DNA from: Varroa destructor
Lineage: Eukaryota; Arthropoda; Arachnida; Mesostigmata; Varroidae
DNA: 64,000 bases
Direction: 5' to 3'
Assembly: GCF_002443255.2 (NCBI RefSeq)
Contig: NW_019211455.1
Coordinates: forward strand, 13,341,958 to 13,405,957
Shown here in pieces: positions 1 to 12,595 of the stretch. The translations under genes and the position numbers were made by a program. The notes beneath the pieces were generated by a model. That model made no database searches, was not told where the DNA came from, and worked only from the letters and a program-made list of their open reading frames with translations. Position 1 is the stretch's first letter. Each line of letters begins with the position of its first letter.

Positions 1-2155
1 AGGCTGGCCTGGCGTTGCTTCTAAAAATCGACAATATAACAAGCCCGTTAGCGGTGAGTGTGCGGTTGGTGTCTTTAACATTTTATTAGGATATTACGTC
101 GGAGTGTAATTAATTACACAATAATAATACTAAGGGTTAAGTTAATGAGTTACTGTAAAAACAACTGCATGTATTTATAAATCGTTCAATCTCGTGTTTG
201 TGTTTTCAGTGCACTTCATTGAAGCCGTCTATCTTTCTTAATAAGGCCGAACAGGTTGTCTGTATGTGCATTTCTCCCAAAAATAGAGTGTCTGCGGCAC
301 AGTTTCACACTAATGAGTACATGACATGATTTACTATTCCCAGAATATTAGTTATCGACTACATATAGCTGAAGCCACCTGCAAAATAAATACGAGATAA
401 TTAAATAACTTAACGGTTACCATGACCGAGTCATTGGTCGGCTAAAAATGGTCAAGGAATTTCTGCCGAACTATTGTTTGAAGACATTTAACGGACAGAA
501 AAATAGGGGCACAAACAGCTATCTAGGTGCTTTGCCCTTCTTTTTGTGGAGCTTGCTTTCGGTAAACAATTGAGTATACCTTTGCCCTGACAGACGGACA
601 TTGTAATCTACATGTGCGCTACTGTATATTACATAATGTAATTGTATGGACTTCAGATAGATCGAGAATGATCTGCACTTGTGCCGATTACCTAAGACCC
701 TTATCCCACTACCATTTAGATATACAAAAGTTCATATCATATCGAACAATTCTTTACAACCAGTTCTTATTCATGTGTTACTATGTATGGACGCAGGAAC
801 ACCTAGAGGCCTGCCCACGTACACACAGGCCCATATTTAGCCTCAATCAATGGTGCTATTAAAAAGTAGTATCCTGCTGTGAAAAAAGTGTTGTTTCATT
901 GTGCATTAAATAGGTACTAACCCAAGTTACTACCTGATGATATATTTAAGGCGTGGTGTCCACACGACCAATTCGATTTCGGAGAGTCCTTTTCCGTGGA
1001 CGTGCTCTGGTCGAATGCAAACTGGCATTCACTTAATTGTTTCTGAAGTAAGATCACGCTCTGATCTTTGAACAATAGCGAGAGGATGTGGACGATGATT
1101 GATGCCCACTGGTCCTAAAGGTTGATTTATTATATAGTAATAGTATGGATTGGTGGTGGCGTGTTAAAGGTGGTAAAAGTATCAAATCGAAACATTTTGC
1201 TCATCGCAACCAACACTGCATTTATACACCTGATACAATTATGCGTAAACGACGGATTATTAGAGTGAATGAATGGCGTTCACTCAGTGCCAGCCTACCT
1301 TATGAATACTATTAATCATCATAACAAGCACCCCGTCAAGGCCATGCACGAACAGATTCCAAGCCAATTTATTCTTTATGTGAGTCCAGGATTTGAACGC
1401 TTCCTCATTTACCCGGAACTGGGTGCATTGATAGGCGTCCGGGACGTAGAGCAGGTTTCTGATTAGGGTGAGATTTAGAGTCAAACTGGTCACTTCCGTA
1501 GCGCTAAGGTCGCTACCCTCCAGGTCCTAGAATAACGGGATGCGTTTAAAAAAATACACATATAAAGGCTATATGGGTTAACGATATTACCCCTTAAACT
1601 AAGATTTCAAAATATAATATCAGCCACTACTTTAAGATTATACTTCATGCTGGGTCTTACTGCTGACGTTTATACTGTAATACGTGCGAACCTTCCCACT
1701 TTTCAAGGAGAGACATGTAAGTTGCACGAAATTTATTGTAATACGTAGAATAAATAGAGAACGCCGGTAGTAGGAGGAGCTTTACGGCGTCTCGCAGTCT
1801 ATGATGAAACTGAAAATGTATATTGCTGAATACATCTATCAAGACAGGGAGAACCAGTGAAAAGTATATAAATCGTTGCAGAAGTGTACCTTTTTTGCTT
1901 TGGCCTTAATCGCCGTAACGATCGCCTGTGTCGTTCGGTAGTCAAGAAAAGTCCTCTTAATTTCGAGTGATGTCTTAGCCAATCGTTTTAGTAAGTTCCG
2001 TCCATTTTTACTCTGACTGCATCGGTCGGCGTCTACCAGCTTTTCGAGAGGAGTCGTTACGTTTACTAACAGTCTAATAGAAAGAAAGAAGGGTATATTA
2101 GTCGAGATTAAGTGTTGCATCTAACTCTCCCTAACGAAACCTGGAAGGATTTGCG

Positions 2156-2173
2156 TTTTTTTTTTTTTTTTTT
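2156..2173. repeat. Poly-T tract (18)
   Basis: This is the longest T run in the window. On the minus strand it is a poly-A, but no retroelement body adjoins it. Confidence 0.9.
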
Positions 2174-4062
2174 AAATCACTATATTTAAAGCCACGATAG
2201 CAACAGGGCACAGTTTCTTAAGGATAAACTTAATTAGTTAAATTGTGAACATCAGATGTACGATGCAAGTAAATCCTTGTTAAGATGAACGGATAGTATC
2301 CAGCTTCCTGTTGCTATTATTATTCTGATATGTTTTTTCAAGTAGAGCCCTATAATTCAATATTTACACCGACCGATTTAGGCAATCTGTTATACGAACT
2401 TAAGCAAATTGTTAAAAAGAATGTTGAAAGTGATCGAGTCATAGAAAAACATCGTTACAAAATGATGAGAAGATGCAGCCAGCCGTGGGGAGTTAAATAT
2501 CTAGCAAATTGAAAGCACCTTCTAGCTTATGTGTTTTCTGGACCTTACGTAACTTTGTGTCGGCCTTATTTTGGTCTGAGCCAAAGAGGGACCTTCAAGT
2601 GATGAAAGTAAATGGACCAAGTCAACCTTCTGTGGGTTTCCGCATTTCTACGGTAGAATGAATGTACCTACAACCACAATATGAGCTAAGCACAAAGCAG
2701 GCGATGTTGACTGGTGAAGTCTGAAAACTGTATTGAAAATTCTGTTGAACGCCATTCATTGGGTGATCTATTGAACTGAGCATTTTCGCACGATTCAATA
2801 GGATCCAGGTAAGCGTCATAGAATAAAATGGAGGATTTCAATTTCTAACTGAGGGTTCTACTACGAGATGATTCATTTGATAATTGCAAAATAAATGTTG
2901 ATTCTATTTGCTAAGTAGGCTTGGCCTGACGAGAGAGCATTGTGACACGTATTTTCATGTTTAAAAACGAAAGAGTACTACGTCGAGGGTTTCTAGTGCG
3001 TTTCTAATGCGGTTTATACGACATGATGTAGCACGATCTGTACTACATGGACTCTGCCAGCGGCTGTGGACAAAACCGTCTGATTGTTATTATTATTATA
3101 ATCTAGGTTGAGGTTCAGATATATGACTGTTTTATAATCGATTCAATATGAGTCGAGGACCTAATTTACCTAGATCGACAGCGTTGGTAGGCCATCGCAC
3201 TTCATTAGTTGGTTAAGTAAAGAATTTAACTATATATTCCATACACACCTTGCTCGGAGCACTCAGTTACTTAAATAAAGGACTTCTTGGGTTTCTTTTT
3301 TTTTTTTTATAAACGACAGAGATAACGTTCCATTTTGTTGTGTACTTTGTTTGTAACGTCGCTTACTCTGGAGGCGTCGCTGATTAATCGTAAGCAACTG
3401 TGGACGTCATCAATGCGTTTCCTTGAAGGAACTCTTTGCCCAAATATTGCACACCGACCACTTGGGGCGGGAGCTCCTCGACTTATTTACACTGCACTTT
3501 TTCATATACTATATGATAGTTTACTGAGTAGAGCAATTACGATAGATCAGGAAAAATAAATGTTCAGTTACAGAAATGCAGTTATCTGACAAAATCCTGT
3601 TTAACCTACGTAAAAATTTATATGAATATACCTTAGTAAGGAAAGATAAATATCTAGGCTATAGCTTAGCGTATGTGGAACTCAAGACCTGGAAATTTTC
3701 ATCAACGGGGGGGATCTTTTCTAAATGGATTATGGAGCACATATGGTTCACATACTTATTTTACAAATGTAGCATATAATAAGTATATTAAGCTTCTAAA
3801 TCAGATCGTCGAATTGTCTAGAGCAGTAGGCGTCCGACGCAAGTCTACGGGGCTCATGGCGGATCTCATGTCCCATTCCGATGAAGAAACAAACTTCCAT
3901 TTTTTTTGCCATTCGGAGCACTTTAAAGAAATTGGACAGAAATAGACGAAGTTCTACAGAAAAATATAAATTCATTGATCTTTCATACTGAGCAATTCGA
4001 TGGGAGAAAACTTCAATTTATTCTAACTGCTCATTACTAAATCGCTTTTCATAAGGCAAGTT

Positions 4063-4083
4063 CTCCGCAAGCCGTTTGCGGAG
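4063..4083. repeat. Short G+C-rich hairpin
   Basis: The 8-bp arms CTCCGCAA and TTGCGGAG enclose a 5-nt loop (GCCGT). The size is chance-level, noted because no gene is nearby. Confidence 0.25.
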
Positions 4084-6022
4084 GCCGTTGCGTGGTACCG
4101 TCTTCTATTTCGCTGCGCATTTTCTTGATAAAAATCAATAGGACCGACGAGGGCAGCACTCTCCAAATATATTATTCCTTGTCAAGATCAAATCGCGTCA
4201 AAAAGGTCAAAGTAGCGACCGGAACGAAATCGATGGTACGATAATCACAAAACGCATGTACAGCCCCAAGATTGACTTGTATGAGATGACTTCTTGGTAA
4301 ATAACCGGCTAACTGGTTGTCTAGTCGGACTTTAGCTATCTGAGTAATAACAAAAAAAAAAAACGTGACTGGGCAGACGTTTGATTGTCTGCTTGAAAAG
4401 ATGCGCATTAGAGACCCAAATCACACTGTCCCCTCTCATTACATGCTGTGAATGCTGATGTGTTTTTGTAAAAACGTATTGAATGTCGTGTTATCGGACT
4501 ATGCTTTAATGCTGTATATGCTAGCGGAATTCGGTGGAAACATGTATAAGTGGATCATGACCGTTACCGTGATAGGATAATGCCAGACCTGAATGTCAGC
4601 TGCCTAAACAATTGCTGAAAGACATGCCGTACTTAAAGCTAAAGTTATTTAAAGGTTGAAATCGAATAAGAGCAATATTAATTAATCGATTTTAGAAGCT
4701 CAAGTGACTCTCGTTGCTGTTCAGCAATCTGTAGCTGTTATGGAATGAATTTATTGAATACAAGTGTAGAAATGTAAGCTAAGACGATGTAAAAATACGA
4801 AAGAGAGCAAAACCACTATAAATCTGCTTATCAGTTTCAGGATACGACCAGATAAAGTCTAGCGCCCATCGATATTTGATCCATGCGTTTGTTGCCAATG
4901 TTCGTGCTATCGGTCGCAATGTAGCAGGCTTTTGAATTCTAGGACGCGAAAAGCGGTGGGCGCTGTCTTTGCGCTTGGATACCTTTTGCCACAGCAGCGA
5001 ATTTAAAAATTCCTTCTTTAATCGCATGGTATTGTAATGGGCCTTTATAAGCCTGCATACCTCTGATTCGATGTTATGGCTTAAAGGTCTTACTTTAAAA
5101 GTAGCCCGAAATTGTCTTCTGTGACCATTTCTCTAATGGTGCGAAAGGGCGCAGTGCTAGACGTTGTCAAACGTTGTTTTAACGATTTGCTTCTCCACAA
5201 TGCAACGCGTTGCGTAGGGTTTTTCAGAAAAGCTCCATTCGAGTACTTGGCAATGGGTCCACACACCATTGAATTGCAGAACTTCTAGCTGGCAAGTGTT
5301 TCCCGCATTATGTAATTTCTATATTGTTCTGAATCTCGCGCAAACGTTTATGTTGACATCTGACTCTGACTGTACTCTAAGGGGGATAACTTCTTTGGCG
5401 TCTTTTTTAAATTATCAGCGTAATAGAATTGTCTGGGCAGCTAACCCTCAAAGACTGGCAGTGCGCGTTTTTAAGGCCATAGCTATAGCTGCTATTTTCA
5501 GTTAAACTCGACACACTCTTCATCCTCGTTTAACACAGACTTTCAATCCTTTACTGACTTGAAAGATTATACTCAATAGGCCCTCAATAGGCGGTTTATC
5601 AAATAGTACATGTTGTACCGCCCCCTGAACGACAATCACATTACTGGTAACTTAAATAACCTGAGATTACACATGAAAAGCTGTCAAATTCAAGAACAGC
5701 GCCCTGTGTAAAGCTTTTAGACTTAGATTTTCATAAAGTGCCGCGTTTATAAACAGGACAATTATACTCCTTTATACACCCACTTACTTGAAATTGAGTT
5801 ATCTAATCTAAGAATTGATAGTTTAGCCACACGGCAATGTAAACCGTAATTTAATCATATAGCTGCTCTTCACAATAATAAAAAACTACATACATTTCAA
5901 TGAAATCCAATTTTGTTGATTTTATTTATCTTTTTTTGGCCACGACCTTTCAGGTCTGGCTGTGGCAAATAGATCGGTCAATTCCAAAGCTCTCGTGCTC
6001 ATAAATGAAGAATATTTCTTAT

Positions 6023-6032
6023 ACCGGTATAG

Positions 6033-6064
<32 letters not shown>

Positions 6065-6090
6065 CTTGTACATATATGCCCTGTACCGGT
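6023..6090. repeat. 68-bp inverted repeat enclosing a (TA)n array
   Basis: Arms 6023-6041 and 6072-6090 pair over 19 bp with one G-T type mismatch. The outer sequences are ACCGGTATAGGGC and GCCCTGTACCGGT. The core is a TA array (6036-6064) that can itself fold. It resembles a miniature fold-back or cruciform with an AT core. Confidence 0.8.
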
Positions 6091-7331
6091 TCTGACAGCT
6101 TGAAATGATCAAAAAGTTATAGAACCTAAACAAGTTGGAGAAACTTCAAAAGTAGAAAAAAACACAAGAAAAATACATAACGGAGCTCGTAGAATTTTAA
6201 TGAAGACACGCTGTCCAGAGGAATGACCTAAGCCCGTGTAGGTGCGCCAGCCTCTTTTTTCTGCTGATGAAGACCTGCATACACTCGACACAGACATTAC
6301 GGAAGTGTGAAAGAGCATGGCGCTTGTCTCAACGTGTTCGCTTAATCATCGTTCTCTATAATGGAAACGATAACAATACGCATTTTGTCGCATAATTTAA
6401 CCACAGTTGGGACCACATTCGGTTTCGTTAGGACAAAACATCAAGGCGGTGTCCATAGAGAGCAATTGCCTTTGGACCTGCTCCATTCAATCGGAGTATT
6501 CCGAAATTTACCGGAGAGATTTTTGCAACTTAAGCAGTCCGACTCTGCGCAGCAGTCACGCCAGGTACCAATTCGTCAAACACGATGAAATTAGGAAACA
6601 CGTACATTACCAAGCCTTTCTAGCATAAGTATTTCCAGAAAAAAAAACCTGCTCTGAGTGATTTGTCATTGATTCGTTTACTACGCTACCAACGCAGATG
6701 TTCAATAAAAGCTTCGTATCAACTAAAATCCCGTTTCATGTATCAGGTTTACGGTAGATACTACACGCTCTCATAAAGCTTACAAAAAAAAAGAGATGAA
6801 AATGTTTATGTAGGATATAATATGACACAGTGGATTTCCACTTGTACATGCTATATGGCGTTGCTCACTTCATTCAAATTAAGCGTTACGTAAGCTTTAT
6901 TAAATTTTTATTTATTTATTAAGTTTAAAAATCAACAATACTGATTGAACTAGTAATGGTAACATAATATTATTTACCATATAACAACAAGACTGGCGCC
7001 ATGGATTGAATACAAACATTTAAAGCGTAAGCGATGTATAGTCTAACACTCCAATCTGCAGAGATAGGATTATTTCTATATACAATACGAACAGTGGATT
7101 ATATTTAATAGTAATGAAGAACATAGCGTGTGTCGAAATAAATATATCGCTTATGCCGAGCGCGTCGTTCGGATCATCTGGTGTGATTTTTGCAACAATC
7201 TCGAAGATGCCACTTCAAACGTTTATACAGTTTTTAAAAAAAACATCTACAAAAGCACGACATGTTCACATTAGTAATAACAGACTTGTGCTTACTGTGT
7301 AACTACGTAACAGTTACGCGCCCCCTGATTT

Positions 7332-7895
7332 TTAATCGCGCCTTGAAGCCGAGCGTTTACTTTGGTTCTCCGTAGGAGCGGCCTTAAGCGCCGATGGAAA
7401 ATCAGTGATTTTTAAGGTTACACCATTCAATCTCGTGAAGCCATCGGTAACGCGAAGAAGGATATTGCTGATTTGGGGACTACAAGCGCCGTGTTTGTCT
7501 CTTGTTTGGATAACAAGTCGTACTTGCATGTCTCTGTAGATACCGTGTTTTTTGCATGGATGCAGCACAGATTGTCAACAGGTATAGAGCAATTTGGCTA
7601 TAGAACAACGCATTCTGCTAAACAAATATGTGTTTATTACCGATAGCCCGTTTACACGGTGATCACATCGAGTTCCGCCACAGCAAACCTCATCGTTAAA
7701 TACACAAACCTCGGTAAAGTTCTTCGGCACACGCGTGGCGTCACGGCGCATCATGTTGAGAATTGAACTAACAAATCTGGAGTAATCTCTTACATCGAAT
7801 AGCTGACTTTCGCTACTTAGGGTTACATAGCATTCGTGTTCACTGCCATTTGAAAGACTAGTTTTAAAGAGGGCGCGTTCTAGGCAGACAGACAC
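7332..7895 (-). pseudogene. Candidate interrupted coding region (one in-frame TGA)
   Basis: Two minus-strand ORFs of 106 and 78 codons lie end to end in the same frame, separated by a single TGA (7577-7575), so about 187 codons carry only one stop. The region is G+C-elevated. Residues look protein-like (for example YVTLSSESQLFDVRDYSRF in the first part, RDMQVRLVIQTRDKHGACS in the second), but I recognise no domain. Three readings are possible: a decayed gene; two exons separated by a short intron, with a weak donor GTAATA near 7640 and acceptor ATCTACAG near 7536; or chance. I rate a coding origin as unproven. Confidence 0.25.
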
Positions 7896-8195
7896 GCTAT
7901 GTAGTCAGTGCAAGGTTTACCGATGGGGGATTCATATCAATGAAACTGGCGGATAGCCGCCCTGAGTTGTGCCTCCTATGAACACACACCCCGATATTGT
8001 AGAAGTGTACGGGGAATACGTACGTAATTGTACAATGTCTATTTTATAATACACAATATCATTTAATATCACTTAATTCTGCTGGGACCAAGGTAAGACT
8101 CGATTAGCTTTCTTTCCGAAGTGACTTTTATTCAAGGAAGCTGTGCAGAGATAGATGGGCAGGAGTGAGTTTAAAGTTCAAAGACAAACTCGCAG

Positions 8196-8244
8196 TTTGG
8201 AAGAGGCACGCCTAGGATACACGTGCCTCTCATATTTTTCCAAA
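8196..8244. repeat. Two-part stem-loop
   Basis: The inner 9-bp perfect arms AGAGGCACG (8202-8210) and CGTGCCTCT (8222-8230) enclose an 11-nt loop. The outer 6-bp arms TTTGGA (8196-8201) and TCCAAA (8239-8244) extend the stem past an 8-nt bulge on the right side. The G+C-rich inner stem stands out in AT-rich sequence. Confidence 0.55.
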
Positions 8245-9835
8245 TGTAAAAACGAAAAAGCCCACTGTTTTCTAGTGATAATTTCATAGCAGCTTGTATT
8301 TTTAATGGCTCGCCCATTAGTAAGTACTCGCTTCAATGTTGACGTGTGTTTTTCTGCCTGTGTATAACTGCTTCATATTAACTTTGTACTGAGACAAACG
8401 ATTTAAATGTGATACATCCACAATAGGGAAATATAGGAAAAAACCTGGATGGATAAAGTTTTATTGCGAAACGAGCAAGCATTTCACTTGGTGATTGCTT
8501 TGCATTTTGCTATAGTGGACATCAGGACCTTCAAGCAGAGCTAGCGCTTTTATCGCTGCTTTTATATTGTCCTTAATGTAGTTATCGTTAACAAGGAAAC
8601 AATATCAAACTTCAGATTAACTTTGTTTAGGTCCATTTGTCTCCTCGCATTGACCTCGTTATTAAGACAAGTCTGGCCGAAAGAAAACAAAGGTCGAGGA
8701 AAAAGGAAGCTTCAGCTCGCTCATCGTATGTAGATACGTCACAAGTAGTAAGTTTTGCCAATACGTTTCATGCTGAGCACATCAACAGGAACCAGTAACT
8801 GCTGTAATCGACAATGTTTTAAGCCAAACAACCCAATGCTTTTCAAAGGAAGGTCCCTATCTATAGGGGGTCAATAGATTTCCGACTTGGAGAAACAAAG
8901 AAGAACAAGATCAGAAAAGCTAATACAAGCTGATCACCAAAATAAAAGCAATCTGAGCCAATAGTAGTAAGCACAACTGAAATGTTCCCAAACATAGTCT
9001 TACAATGCGGAATTTATTAAAACTCATTCTCTCGTGGTCCTAAGGCCTGCGGTAGTTAACCGTGAAGTTGGGGCAAGATGCGCGCAAATTAAAAATCATT
9101 TATCTTCAATTATTATCTCGGCTTACACAGTGAAGAATGCGGCATCGGTGCAAAATAGATTTTATATGCATATAGCGTCTTCGACAGTGGATATTAGACC
9201 AAAAGATACGGAAAATTCAATCATCTGTCCATGAAGAGCCACTATATAAAAAGATATGGATCTGTATTATGCATGAATGTATGTGGCACCTTTTTCAGTG
9301 AATAAAACTTCGCTACGTTAAAAAAGATGACGAAGAAGTTCTTTAAGACACATTCTTAAAAAAAAAACAAACGCGTTTTTATAGAAATTTCATGCTATTA
9401 TTACATGTGGGTATTTTATAGTATATAATATTCTCGCTAAAGGGTCGTACTTCGTGTCAGATACTGCTATTGGCTTGGCCGTTTTCAGATACCGCTTTCT
9501 ATATTTCGTTTAAAAAACGTACTCTGCCATAAATCAAGAAAATCACATATTGGGTCTATGTGGAAAATGCTAAACTCTAAATAAAAATTGGTTTAGAGCA
9601 GAAATACCTTAATATATGTGTTCCTGCTTTCCGGATCAACACTAGCTATATAACCTTGAACTATATATATACATATATATACATGTGAAACACATGGACT
9701 TAATCCTGTGTGTTTACTAAGCATGCCTGCAGAATCTGCATACAGAAGGGGAAAAATGAAAAAAGCCTCATTCTGCAGTAGTTTTTCCGCTATTTACATT
9801 ATTCCTGCTAGATTAAGCGAAATTTAATACTATAG

Positions 9836-9851
9836 AAAAAAAAAAAAAAAA
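9836..9851. repeat. Poly-A tract (16)
   Basis: This is a 16-bp A run with no recognisable element upstream. Confidence 0.9.
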
Positions 9852-10072
9852 CACTGCACGTATTTGTATGACTACGCTACATGCTATATGTGTATTAACA
9901 TAACAATTTTCTGCAGTTCTTCAGTAATATGAAACGTGTTAGTAAACCGTTAAAAAATTCATAGTTAATGAAAAGAGCATGAAAAATAGAACGGTGACTC
10001 TATAGACGAAAAATTAATTCGAGGGTGTACGCTACAATGAATGTTGCAAAGGAGTGACATTGCCCAGGACGA

Positions 10073-10114
10073 CAGAAGAGCTGAGAGACATACGTCTCCA
10101 GCCGACTTCTTCTG
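10073..10114. repeat. Imperfect 42-bp hairpin
   Basis: CAGAAG/CTTCTG, GCTG/CAGC and GAGAC/GTCTC pair in register around ATAC, with small internal loops, giving 15 pairs. It is of moderate significance. Confidence 0.3.
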
Positions 10115-10500
10115 CCCTTACGACCGGCCATAAGTTTACTGAATTTTTTAGCCTAGAGGTCGTATTAATCATGCAATGCATATAATGAAAGCGCAGCCGT
10201 AGAGAGGTAACACGACGAACGCTGTTGGGATCGATATGTATCGTTAGTAAAAATTAGTTTCCGATGTACGCACAACCTGGCATAACAAGCCAAGGGCTTC
10301 TATTGGTAGGAAGCGCGTCATGGAAACTCTGTAGCAGGCAAATGTTGTACAAATAGTCTTCTCTGTAGAGCAAAAAAAAGTTCTGAAATTAACACGCTGA
10401 ACTGCCATTCAGTGTTGAGCCGGCAATAGACGACTTTCCCAAAACTTCTTCAATGATCTGTGGCCAGTCTGTGGTCGGTCTAAGAAATGGAGCAGCTATG

Positions 10501-10540
10501 TCCATGGGGTAGATTCTTTGGTCCAAAGGGTAGATTCTTT
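10501..10540. repeat. 21-bp tandem duplication
   Basis: TCCATGGGGTAGATTCTTT (10501-10519) and TCCAAAGGGTAGATTCTTT (10522-10540) repeat with period 21 and two differences. On the minus strand this lies in a 67-codon ORF and reads RIYPLDQRIYPMD. The ORF has no other sign of being a gene. Confidence 0.5.
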
Positions 10541-11446
10541 TTACTTGTAGAGTTTGACAATGACTTTGTAAAGTTACTTTGAATTTTAGCACTGTGAAAT
10601 TTCAGTCTGCTCAAGCAGAAGAATACCATAAAACTTTACCCTGCCGGAATAAAACAAATCTCTGCGACCCTTTCCTGAGGCTAGAATAGATCTTTTATTG
10701 TATTAGAATAGTCAGAAAAACACATATAATGCCATGTTTATGGGTTGTTTTATTAGCGATTCATAATGTATTGAATATTTAATTTGCACACGCTACCAAT
10801 GCATGACTCTTTCATAGTATAATTAAACCTCATATTTCTTAATTATTATGAAGTACTTATTAAGCATGGACTAAAGATATACACGGATAAAGGTTTGCCG
10901 ATAGACGGTTTTAGAACGTCTGAGTTAATGATAGCATCCGTAAGAGAAAGAAATCTAAACTCTCATAGGTAGCATCGTAACTGTGGTGCTATATATGCCA
11001 TGTATGCTTTCTGGATTAGTACTGCGTGGTACAATTTGAGGTAACTTTTCTGGACTCGACGATGTGTAATGTTGAAAAAAGCTTCCGCGCCGTTCTGCAC
11101 ATTTTTTATTTTCGTAACATGCTTTCGTCCATTCTTCCGTTAAATAACGTATGCCAGTTTTTACTGTAACGGAACTTTAACAACTACATTTTGATTTATC
11201 GATCCGCGTTATAAATACTACGAAGTGAACGGAAAAGGTTCTGTCGGCGCAAGATCCGTAAAATATAAAAAGTTCAACTGAATCATCCATTCGGAGTCCA
11301 GGAAAACAGTTATCACGATGTGTCCTCTAAGTAATCTAGCGTTTCCAAATAAACATATCGATCTATTGCTTCATTTGTAAGAAGCAATTCTGAACGAATC
11401 AGGATCTCGTAATCCCACCAAATGGGAAACATAGCTTTTTCTGGAT

Positions 11447-11506
11447 AGAGACCTGGTTGGACCCTGGGTCCTGGCTTCCCTTCTAGGGCCACCCAATCCG
11501 ATCTCT
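11447..11506. repeat. Imperfect 60-bp hairpin
   Basis: AGAGA/TCTCT pair at the base, then GGTTGG with CCAATC (one G-T wobble), then CCCT with AGGG near a roughly 19-nt loop, giving about 16 pairs with two internal mismatches. It is a G+C-rich island in AT-rich DNA. The shape is precursor-like but degenerate. Confidence 0.3.
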
Positions 11507-12226
11507 AGTTCATGTTAACATACAGACATTACTACTCATCGTTGACGATAATTCTGTGCAAAAATCTGCCTCACGCTCAATACCGAGAGAAATGTCAACG
11601 TGTTGCGTGCGGCCCTTGTTGCCATAAGCCCCTTCTGAAAGTTCATAGGGCATCTCAGCGCTCAGTCTCTGTGTAAGTCAAAGGGACTTTAGACGGTCGT
11701 GTGTCTGTCTGTAGCTTATCCTATCCGCCGATTCTCGAATTGTTTGGTCGGCGTGTCCCTTCAGAAATGCATTCTGACGCTCGTCACCAAATTCAAACAG
11801 TCGGCCAGAACGGAAGTTCCGGATGCCGTTTTCAAACCAGGAAAACCAGTCTTGAGCAGTTTTTTTTTGTTATCGATAACGTCGTTGCTGCATCCAAAAC
11901 AAATAAGCCGCTTCAACGAAATGCATAACATAGCAAGCTTCGAAAATGTAGTTTTGCCCCCTGGAGCATCTATTTTGATGAGGTTACGACACGATATAGT
12001 CACAGCGCTGATACAGCAGCAAAAAAAAACGCTTTTAGACGGTATATCAGAATTCAACATACTTCTCCCATTACCTAACAGTTTAGCAGTAATGAACCTT
12101 GCTTGAGTTCGTACCTACCGTAAGCTTATTATGTCAAAATTAGCATTAGCTATTGCGAAAGTGTATTATATAGTTTAGTATAGGTTGCTTTGTGTAGGCC
12201 AAAAGTTTGTGGCCATTGGCCTGAAA

Positions 12227-12250
12227 ATGTTATCAATCGATTGCTAACAT
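12227..12250. repeat. 24-bp near-perfect palindrome
   Basis: It is centred on CAATCGATTG with arms AATGTTA-type and TAACATT-type and a single mismatch pair. Just upstream, AGGCCA...TGGCCA-TTGGCCT (12196-12222) adds three GGCC palindromes. The 12538 hairpin lies 290 bp away. Confidence 0.45.
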
Positions 12251-12537
12251 AGATGGCTCATAACAGGGTGTGCACATGCTCAATCGCATTAATTTATTGC
12301 CTAAATGCAAAGACTATATAAGCAAATAATGAATTAATACTGTGGCTCCTATGTAAAAACAGTATTAAGTATGCTTTCTACGAAGTTACGGTTTTAGTCA
12401 ACTAAAAACACTATTTATTTAGGTGCTACTTTGTACTTCTGTTTAAGCGCTACAAAGGTAGCTTTAGTATTGAACATGGATTCTGATATAGTAAAGACGA
12501 TATCGGTAGGATAAATTTAAGTCACGTAATACTTGCA

Positions 12538-12595
12538 ATTTTATATAAGGTCTCTAGTAAAGGCGCTTGTCTTTACTAGACACCTTATATAAAAT
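12538..12595. repeat. 58-bp near-perfect hairpin (25-bp arms)
   Basis: The left arm 12538-12562 and right arm 12571-12595 are reverse complements with one mismatch, around an 8-nt loop (GCGCTTGT). The inner arm parts are TCTCTAGTAAAG and CTTTACTAGACA. Arms of this length do not arise by chance in 64 kb. It could be a fold-back element remnant, a small-RNA precursor-like hairpin or a replication snap-back product. No target-site duplication is evident. Confidence 0.85.

Larger units (their letters stand above)
1..6022. other. AT-rich non-coding stretch, no gene supported
   Basis: It contains a 16-bp palindrome GTGTAATTAATTACAC (104-119), poly-T tracts at 2156 and 3296, an A12 tract at 4352, a short ATT run near 3085 and a small G+C-rich hairpin at 4063. 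ORFs up to about 90 codons on both strands show no domains or splice framing. Confidence 0.5.

Noticed and set aside
1384..1400. Minus-strand GTTCAAATCC, a possible tRNA T-arm
   Set aside because: One B-box mismatch, no A box and no cloverleaf can be drawn around it.
11699..12106. 135-codon plus-strand ORF with overlapping ORFs in two other frames
   Set aside because: An ORF this long is expected about once by chance in 64 kb of this composition. It has no domain, no splice framing, and three frames are open at once.
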